64,000 nucleotides of DNA from the NCBI GenBank assembly GCA_019188255.1, contig JAETXT010000015.1, forward strand, positions 310,001 through 374,000. Reading direction: 5' to 3'. This document shows, piece by piece, positions 58,284 through 64,000 of the stretch (position 1 is its first letter; every line of letters starts with the position of its first letter). The notes under the pieces were generated by a model. The model was not told the origin of the DNA and made no database searches. It was given only the letters and a program-made list of their open reading frames with translations. This DNA comes from Verticillium longisporum (lineage: Eukaryota; Ascomycota; Sordariomycetes; Glomerellales; Plectosphaerellaceae). The position numbers and the translations under genes were made by a program.

Positions 58284-58473
58284 ATGGGTTGAGGCACCCG
58301 CGCTCCTGCTCTCGACGATTGGAAGCTGAGCTGCTGTTCTGACCCCAGTACATTCGTTGCCTTTTTCCATCTGTCTCCAGCAGTTACATCAACCATCGAC
58401 GTCTGCTTCTCGGCATTGGTCTCTGGACTTTGCTGCTTTCTTTCGAGCACTGCCATCTCGGCCAGGCTCTTCC

Positions 58474-59721
58474 ATGAGTGACCTCCAGCGGGCCTGGGCC
58501 AAGCGCAAGGTCGACGCCATCCCAGAACCCTTTGACGAGCTACCAGAAGACAACGCAGATGAACTCTCGGAACTCCCAGACCACCTCGATGACGGCGACT
58601 CGTCCTCGGCCTCGTCGGCGTCGTCCACGGGCACCATCATCCCGTCGCCGAGTCAGCGTCTTTTCGCCCGCCCAGGCGCCGCCCTCTCGCGCCCCGGCCG
58701 CTCCTGGGAGCCCGTGCCATGGACGACCTACTTTGAGCGCGAGCTGTTCCTCGAGCACGATGCCACGACCACGTACCATGCCTACCTGACGTCCCCCTCA
58801 CCGCAAGGAGGTCCCCTGTTCGTAGCCCACCACGGCGCCGGCTCGTCCGCCCTCTCCTTCGCCCTTGTCGCCGCCGAGATCCGCCGCGCTCTGCCCCACG
58901 CCGGCTTTCTGTCCCTCGACGCCCGCGGCCACGGCGCCACCGTGCCCCCGTACCAGGACCGCCCCGACCCCCCGCTGCCGACCTTGACGGCCGACCCCGC
59001 CGCCGCCATCGCCCTGACGGCCTGCCGCATGGCTTTGCCCGCTGTCGCCCTTCCGCCCATGGGCCTCGTCGGTCATTCGCTCGGCGGCGCCGTCATCACC
59101 TCCCTCGCCGCCGACCCGCCGCCCGACCTGGCCCCGCGCCTCCTCGGCCACGCAGTCCTCGACGTGGTCGAGGGCTCCGCCATGGACGCCCTGCAGAGCA
59201 TGCATGCCTACCTGTCGACGCGCCCCGCCGGCTTCGCCTCCATCGAGGCCGCCATTGAGTGGCACGTCCGCTCGCGCACCGTCCGCAACGCCCTGTCGGC
59301 GCGCACGTCGGTGCCCGCCCTCCTCGTCGAGCGCGTCGCCGCCGCCGCCGACACAGAGGCCGACACGGGCAGCAGAGCCCAGACCTCGGCCCGCCCCTGG
59401 CGCTGGCGCACCGACCTCGCCGCGACGCAGCCCTTTTGGGAGGGCTGGTTCACCGGCCTCTCGGCCCGCTTCCTCGCCGCTCGCGGCGGCAAGCTGCTGC
59501 TCCTCGCCGGCACGGACCGCCTCGACACGACGCTGACCATTGGCCAGATGCAGGGGCGGTATGCCCTGCAAGTCTTCCCCGAGGCCGGCCATTTCATCCA
59601 CGAGGACCTGCCCGAGAAGACGGCCGTGGCGCTCGTCGACTTTTTCCGCCGGAACGACCGCGGCGCGCTCGTGTTGCCGCCCAAAGTGGGCGATTTGCTG
59701 CGGCAGGGGAAGCGCGTCTGA
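58474..59721 (+). CDS. PPE1: Protein phosphatase 2A methylesterase (PME-1/Ppe1)
   Basis: 415-residue alpha/beta hydrolase that removes the methyl ester from the C-terminal leucine of the PP2A catalytic subunit. The catalytic triad is readable: Ser202 in GHSLGG, Asp230 in AVLDVVEGSAMDAL and His373 in EAGHFIHED; the spacing Ser+28/His+171 is close to that of human PME-1. The oxyanion-hole strand reads VAHHGAGSSALSF (residues 117-129), and the family-specific block SIEAAIEWHVRSRTVRN follows the Asp. Residues 1-60 are acidic and Ser-rich (PEPFDELPEDNADELSELPD), as in fungal homologues. A Ala/Asp/Thr-rich insertion at about 290-310 replaces part of the lid region. The ATG at 58474 starts the conserved MSDLQRAWAKRK; the frame is open upstream in leader. 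It is intronless and cytosolic or nuclear, and its 3' end faces the DNA polymerase gene. Confidence 0.93.
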   Translation: MSDLQRAWAKRKVDAIPEPFDELPEDNADELSELPDHLDDGDSSSASSASSTGTIIPSPSQRLFARPGAALSRPGRSWEPVPWTTYFERELFLEHDATTTYHAYLTSPSPQGGPLFVAHHGAGSSALSFALVAAEIRRALPHAGFLSLDARGHGATVPPYQDRPDPPLPTLTADPAAAIALTACRMALPAVALPPMGLVGHSLGGAVITSLAADPPPDLAPRLLGHAVLDVVEGSAMDALQSMHAYLSTRPAGFASIEAAIEWHVRSRTVRNALSARTSVPALLVERVAAAADTEADTGSRAQTSARPWRWRTDLAATQPFWEGWFTGLSARFLAARGGKLLLLAGTDRLDTTLTIGQMQGRYALQVFPEAGHFIHEDLPEKTAVALVDFFRRNDRGALVLPPKVGDLLRQGKRV

Positions 59722-60504
59722 CGGCCGAGACGACCGTCTGTGGCCTGCCCGTGGCTGCACGAGACGCCTGCTGCGGCTGGGGCATCACTCGTGTTATTTG
59801 GGTCTGGTGCTTGTCTGGGGATGGGGGACGTGGCAGAGCGAGATTGGGCCTGGAGGCGTCCAGGCCTGTGATGCGACGTAAGGACTGCGACGTCAGGACC
59901 ATGGACAGAAGGTGGGAGACGCGGGATGAAGTGTGCAGCTGCTGGAGCATTGCTGGTCCTGCTGTGGCCTGTATCGCCATGCTGTTCGTCAGCCTTTGGT
60001 GCTTGTCATGCGTTCAACGATGGGGTTGATGCATCGTGTACACTCCATTTATAAGACATGATCTTGGCATGAACATGAGAATCAAGTATCAAGCGTCTGG
60101 AGCATCATGTCCAAGCATCGTATCAGCATGAGGCACCGAGCATCAAGTGAACCCTGCCCGAATTCCTGTGCCGTGTTCAACGAGGTGCGATTTCCTGTGC
60201 TCTACAGGCGGCCACTACATGTACAAATCCTTCCCGACGAACACCAGCTAGTAAGCTCGAGACTGACGAGCAGAGCAGTCGGCCTCCAATGACTCTTCAA
60301 TGCAATGACTCGTCGGCACGTGGCAATCCAAGTCTGTCATTCTACACTTTCTTGCAGCTTCTACCCAGTGCCAGTCTGCCCAAGTCAAGCCTGCATCAAA
60401 CAGCGCCACGTTCGAGCCAGACAAGCAAACAAGGAAAAAAAAAAAGACGCAGCTCCAGTCGTGCATGCCAATACCCGTCAAGGCCTACTCCGTCCCGCCA
60501 CACA
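59722..60504. other. Convergent 3' regions of PPE1 and POL4
   Basis: 783 bases between facing stop codons. It contains loosely repeated AGCATCA/CAAGCATC words near 60085-60150 and an 11-A stretch near 60436. No gene is seen. Confidence 0.6.
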
Positions 60505-62940
60505 TCAGCACCACCGCTCGTGCGGCTCGCGCCACGTCACGTCAAGCAGCGCGAAGATGCGCCTCTCGTCCCGCCCCTCGAGCAGCGCCCCGTCCGTCAC
60601 CCTGGCCCGGCCCGGCCCCCGCAGGACGTCGCGGTAGAGCCCGCGCTGGTTGAGCCGCATGCCCTTGCGCGCCGCCAGCAGCCGCATGCTGCGGTTGAAT
60701 ATGTCGTTGCCGGTAAAGTACAGCAGCGCGGCGCCGAGCTCGGCCGCCGGCACGACGAGAAGGTCGATCCGGCGCCACACGGGACGGTACGGCGGCGAGG
60801 GTGAGGGCGCGCCTGGGTCGAAGCCTCGTTCGGAGCCCACGCCCACGCCCTCGCCCTCGCTCGAGTGCAGACGCGCGGCGTCCGGCGCGGGCAGCACGCA
60901 GCACCCGTGCCACTTTGAACCGCCGGCGTCGTCGTGGCGCGACGTGGCCAGGGCCGCGACGAGGAACCCGCGCGCCTCGAGCGTGCGCGTCAGCTGCGCC
61001 AGAAACGGGAGCAGCTCGCGCGCCGAGGTTGTGCCCTCTCGCGTGACCATCAGGTCAATGTCGCCGCTCGACGCGGCGCCGCGACGGTAGCTGCCGCCGA
61101 CGATGAGCTCGACGTCGGGGTCCAGGGCGGCGGCGGCCGACCGGACGACGGCGGCGAGGGCCTCGGCCTCGCGGCGCGGGATGCGTGTGTTGAGGTCGTC
61201 GTAGTGGTCGATGCCGATGCGCTGGTTCGCCGTCAGCACGGCCCCGGCGCGGAGGTCGTCGAGCGTGCGGTGCCCCTGGGCGATCCAGCGGCTCGCCTGC
61301 GTGTTGCCGACGCCGTAGTTGCGCACGAACCGATGCAGCGTCTCGTCGGCCGGCTCGCGCTCGGCGTGCGGGAGACGCCCGGGCCTGTCGGTCGTGACCA
61401 TCTCCTCAATCTTGGCGGCGCGCCGCCCACCCCCGCCGGGCAGACGGATGGCCTCGGCAGCCGTCGCTATCTTGCGCGTCTGCCGCTTGAGGAGCGAGAT
61501 GACCTTGCGGTAGGCAATGGGCCGCCACGTGTCGTTGATGCGGCCATAATAGTCGGCCATGTGCTGTAGCATCTCAATGGTGCGCGCGTTGGGGTTCTTG
61601 CCGTCGTCGTCCTGGAGCCCGCCTCTGGTGCAGGCGAAGCGTTCCTCCCAGGCAATCTGCTTGCGTCGCGTGGCGCGCACCGGTTTCTGCGTCTTGCCGC
61701 TGGGTTCACCGTCGGAGTGTTCTGCATCTGAAAGGGTCTCCGCGGAGCCTGCTGCGGGGGCGTCGCCGTCGCCGTTGTCGTCATCAGAGTCAGAGGGAAC
61801 ATCCCTAAATTCCTGCATCTGCGAGATGAGTTCGGCGAGCTCGTCTCCCGTCTCTGCCTCTTGGGCCGCGGATGTTTCTGGCGCCTCCACTACAGCCGGC
61901 TCGTTCTGTGCCTCCTCTGCCGACTGCTCGCTCTGGGAGCAAGTGCTGGGCGGCGGCACATAACCGAAGCGCTTGGGGTTGTTCGGCGGCGGCTTCAACT
62001 GCAGGGACGCAGGCGATGCCGCAGGCGATGCCGCAGGCACAGGCACTTCAGATGGGGCCGCCACAACTGGCGCCTCAACCAGCTGCTCGCCCGGGTATCC
62101 CGTGACCAGGTACTGTTTCTGCTTCGGGTTCAGGACGCTCCGAAACTGGATGCAGTCGAGGGGATACGTCTCATTCACGAAAACGGCCGTGCCGGCGCCG
62201 CCAGCAGACGTCACGACGGGCTCAATGTTCTTCCACGAGAGGCCCTTGTCGACAATGACGTGCGAGGCTCGCTCGAGGCTGCGCGTCCACGAGGCGCCAT
62301 ACTCCTGCGCCTTGCGGATGCGGATGCGCCTCGCCGGGGCAATGTCGTCGTTGGGGATGAAGAAGAAGTGCTGGTCTCTAAAGATCTGCTGCTGCGCGGG
62401 CACGAGCTTGACGGGGGCGTCACGCTTGCGCTTCTTCCCCGTCGCGTTGAGGGACGGCGACTCGTCGCGGTGCGGCGGCGGGTGCAGCTGCCTCATCGGC
62501 GGGTTGGGCGTGGACGTCGTGCGCAGGAGGTGGATGGGTTGGAACGGCGCACGTGTCGAGTCGGGGATAGGCGTCTCTTCGACGACCGAGGGCGAGGCCT
62601 TTGCGGCTTCTTTCCCAAGCCTCCTCATCGCGGCAAGAGGCGTTCGCTCGACCGTCTTGGCGACCAGCGGTTCCTTGGCAGGCAGAGGGGATGAGGCCGT
62701 CCTTCGAGGGTGCGAGGGAGACACTGGCGGCTTCGAGATGGGCAAGGCAGGGGGCGTAGAGCGCTTCTGTGGCTTTGTGGTTCTCGATGGTCTTCCTTGG
62801 AGCGCCAACCTTGAGCGTCTGCCTCGCTCGGCCTCAACTTCATCGATGGCATCTTCTTCGCTGTCGAGGTCAGTGCCTAGGGCCATGAGCTCAGTGAAGA
62901 AGACCTCTTTGTCTGCGAGGGACGGTTCCCGGGAGGACAT
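60505..62940 (-). CDS. POL4: Family X DNA polymerase (Pol4/Pol lambda type)
   Basis: 811 residues, intronless; start with A at -3. Family X enzymes fill short gaps in non-homologous end joining and base excision repair in the nucleus. Order of parts: disordered Pro/Ser-rich N-terminus with basic patches (KKRKRD at about 169-174, a likely nuclear signal); BRCT-like domain at about 184-285 (QHFFFIPNDDI, ERASHVIVDKGLSW, YPLDCIQF); acidic Ala/Glu/Asp linker to about 420; WEERFACTRGG; 8-kDa helix-hairpin-helix domain at about 448-515 (IEMLQHMADYYG); second hairpin with VGNTQASRWIAQGHRTLDDL; palm with GSYRRGAASSGDIDLMVT (residues 616-633; metal ligands Asp627 and Asp629) and the third Asp726 in RRIDLLVVP; thumb with YFTGNDIFNRSMRLLA. 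A Ser/Gly/Pro-rich insertion of about 40 residues sits in the palm before Asp726. All three catalytic Asp are present, so it should be active. Confidence 0.93.
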   Translation of the reverse strand: MSSREPSLADKEVFFTELMALGTDLDSEEDAIDEVEAERGRRSRLALQGRPSRTTKPQKRSTPPALPISKPPVSPSHPRRTASSPLPAKEPLVAKTVERTPLAAMRRLGKEAAKASPSVVEETPIPDSTRAPFQPIHLLRTTSTPNPPMRQLHPPPHRDESPSLNATGKKRKRDAPVKLVPAQQQIFRDQHFFFIPNDDIAPARRIRIRKAQEYGASWTRSLERASHVIVDKGLSWKNIEPVVTSAGGAGTAVFVNETYPLDCIQFRSVLNPKQKQYLVTGYPGEQLVEAPVVAAPSEVPVPAASPAASPASLQLKPPPNNPKRFGYVPPPSTCSQSEQSAEEAQNEPAVVEAPETSAAQEAETGDELAELISQMQEFRDVPSDSDDDNGDGDAPAAGSAETLSDAEHSDGEPSGKTQKPVRATRRKQIAWEERFACTRGGLQDDDGKNPNARTIEMLQHMADYYGRINDTWRPIAYRKVISLLKRQTRKIATAAEAIRLPGGGGRRAAKIEEMVTTDRPGRLPHAEREPADETLHRFVRNYGVGNTQASRWIAQGHRTLDDLRAGAVLTANQRIGIDHYDDLNTRIPRREAEALAAVVRSAAAALDPDVELIVGGSYRRGAASSGDIDLMVTREGTTSARELLPFLAQLTRTLEARGFLVAALATSRHDDAGGSKWHGCCVLPAPDAARLHSSEGEGVGVGSERGFDPGAPSPSPPYRPVWRRIDLLVVPAAELGAALLYFTGNDIFNRSMRLLAARKGMRLNQRGLYRDVLRGPGRARVTDGALLEGRDERRIFALLDVTWREPHERWC

Positions 62941-63398
62941 GTTGGGGATCCACAGGAAGGAACGTCGATGAACCTGGCCAAGTGAGACATTGTGTTGGTG
63001 TTGTTGTCACTGGAAAGTCGAGGCTGTACAGATGGCCAAGGTTGATGTCGACGGGAATGCTCATGATGGTGGCGGTTGCCTACAATCGAGGTGGGGCTGT
63101 TCTGGAGGCAGCAAGTGGCTACAGCTGCCGACAACTGACCACCATCTATTTACCATGCCGCATCGACCATCATTCCACCTCCCTTGCTCACTTCATCAGC
63201 TCCGAGAATCAAAAGTCGGAAACAAGATCAGATTAGCCAGGGCTATTGTCTATATATCGTACAGAAATAAGAAATAGGAAAAATGCAGTGGGTGTGGAAG
63301 CATCCAAGCTCGAACCCAGGTATCATAAACCGTCAAACAGCACTCTATCATTATACGCACACAGCACCCACGCTCGCTACGCCACCGAGCATCGCCAG
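62941..63398. other. Upstream region of POL4 and 3' region of the ammonium permease
   Basis: 458 bases between the POL4 start and the permease stop codon; both genes are on the minus strand. The interval 63230-63290 is AT-rich. No additional gene is seen. Confidence 0.6.
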
Positions 63399-64000
63399 TT
63401 AGTCGGTAGGCCCGTAAAGGCCGCCCTGGTACTGCGATGACCCCGCAAAGGCCCTGGCGTCCATCAGCGGAATGCTGTTCTTCTCCGCAGGCGGGTACCC
63501 GCCGTCGTTCGAGTAGCCGCTCGCCGCCTCGTTCTCGACGTCGTTCAGCACCTCGCGCGTCAGCTCGACGTAGTCGTATGCGAACTCGCCAATCTCGGCA
63601 TCGTCAATGCCCAGGATCTCTGCGTCCTCGTCCACGCGCAGCCGCAGCCCCGGAATCATGTTCATGAGGAAAAGAATCATACACGTGCCCACAAACGAGT
63701 AGGCGCCTCCCGCGAACGAGTCGGCCACCTGGTACGCAATCTGGATCCAGTGACGGTTGATCCACCCGCCGTCGATCGAGCTGACGTTGTCGAGTGCCGC
63801 AATGTAGTCGGCCGCGAAGAAGGCCGTCAGAATGTTGCCCACGAGGCCGCCAACGCCATGCACGGCAAAAATGTCGAGGGCGTCATCGACGCGCAGGAGG
63901 AACTTGAGCTTGGTGGCGTAGTTGGCAAACGCCGCACCGCACGAGCCGAAGATGAGCGCCGACCAGAGCGGCACGTAGCCCGAGCCGGGCGTGATGGAGA
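63399..64000 (-). CDS. MEP: Ammonium permease (MEP/AMT family), C-terminal part, cut by the window edge
   Basis: The frame is open from the edge at 64000 to a stop at 63399, giving about 200 C-terminal residues; the start lies outside. It encodes the last spans of an Amt/Mep/Rh-family channel for ammonium uptake across the plasma membrane: ITPGSGYVPLWSALIFG, DDALDIFAVHGVGGLVGNIL with the second of the twin pore histidines, and FVGTCMILFLMNMIPGLRL. The cytoplasmic tail follows: LRVDEDAEILGIDDAEIGE and AYDYVEL, the conserved trans-regulatory segment of fungal Meps, then a Tyr/Gly/Asn-rich end. There is no intron in the visible part. The MepA/B/C type cannot be settled from this fragment. Confidence 0.93.
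   Translation of the reverse strand, partial: SITPGSGYVPLWSALIFGSCGAAFANYATKLKFLLRVDDALDIFAVHGVGGLVGNILTAFFAADYIAALDNVSSIDGGWINRHWIQIAYQVADSFAGGAYSFVGTCMILFLMNMIPGLRLRVDEDAEILGIDDAEIGEFAYDYVELTREVLNDVENEAASGYSNDGGYPPAEKNSIPLMDARAFAGSSQYQGGLYGPTD

Larger units (their letters stand above)
57405..58473. other. Intergenic region between the flavin-carrier gene and PPE1
   Basis: 57700-57780 is T-rich, as in a 3' end. 57878-57957 is a 14-nt repeat array running into a CCTAGG patch. A short CACCTTCCC repeat (about 58004-58030) and a (GCTTCT)n tract (58249-58283) lie in the presumed PPE1 promoter and leader. The frame of PPE1 is open back to 58357, but the ATG at 58474 fits the protein family. Confidence 0.6.

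Noticed and set aside
58798..59760. 320-codon minus-strand frame
   Set aside because: Antisense shadow of PPE1; Gly/Arg-rich complement of Ala/Pro-rich coding sequence.

Overview
The window reads as nuclear DNA of a filamentous ascomycete (Pezizomycotina), most likely a Sordariomycete. Evidence: protein-coding genes with short introns (53-125 nt in most cases) that have GTRNGT-like donors and CTAAC/CTGAC branch-like sites; a Zn2Cys6 regulator; fungal-type HIS1, PKR1, flavin-carrier (TRP-like), PPE1, POL4 and MEP homologues; GC-rich exons and long pyrimidine-rich 5' leaders. There is no operon structure, no rRNA and no convincing tRNA. I recognise no virus, plasmid or intact transposon.

Layout. 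1-14.7 kb is gene-poor: a four-exon C2H2 regulator at 2593-4034 (-) and then about 10.7 kb without a supportable gene, dotted with simple repeats (including a run of 25 G). 14.7-30 kb is the densest part: an F-box protein gene (14716-17838, -) that carries two apparent one-base deletions; PKR1, a V-ATPase assembly factor (20333-20878, +); a GPH-family sugar transporter (21456-23344, -) divergent from HIS1 (24998-26289, +), first enzyme of histidine synthesis; a small two-span membrane protein (27356-27937, +); and an intronless protein joining a short winged-helix-like N-terminus to a GNAT acetyltransferase (28893-29789, -). 29.8-40 kb is a second gene desert of about 10 kb that ends at a Zn2Cys6 regulator (39980-41405, +). 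42.7-51.2 kb holds a DUF202 membrane protein (42719-43295, -) divergent from a large intronless C2H2 regulator of 1183 residues (47681-51232, +). 54.9-64 kb holds a flavin-carrier/TRP-like channel (54950-57404, +), protein phosphatase methylesterase (58474-59721, +), a family X DNA polymerase (60505-62940, -) and the 3' part of an ammonium permease (63399-64000, -, cut by the window edge).

How the genes fit together. They are mostly unrelated core genes, not a biosynthetic or defence cluster. Three of the 13 are transcription factors, and the two large deserts each abut one of them; long leaders and long regulatory regions are the simplest reading. I did not find a gene set that behaves as a new multi-component system.

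The observations most worth following are: the double frameshift in the F-box gene; the winged-helix/GNAT fusion; a 28-nt minisatellite inside an F-box intron; a perfect 35-nt palindrome belonging to a dispersed TACCTAGGTA-type motif family seen only between genes; and a protein-kinase-A-like site in an inserted loop of HIS1. All exon joins were worked out by eye from splice signals and family expectation; none was tested against RNA or a database.
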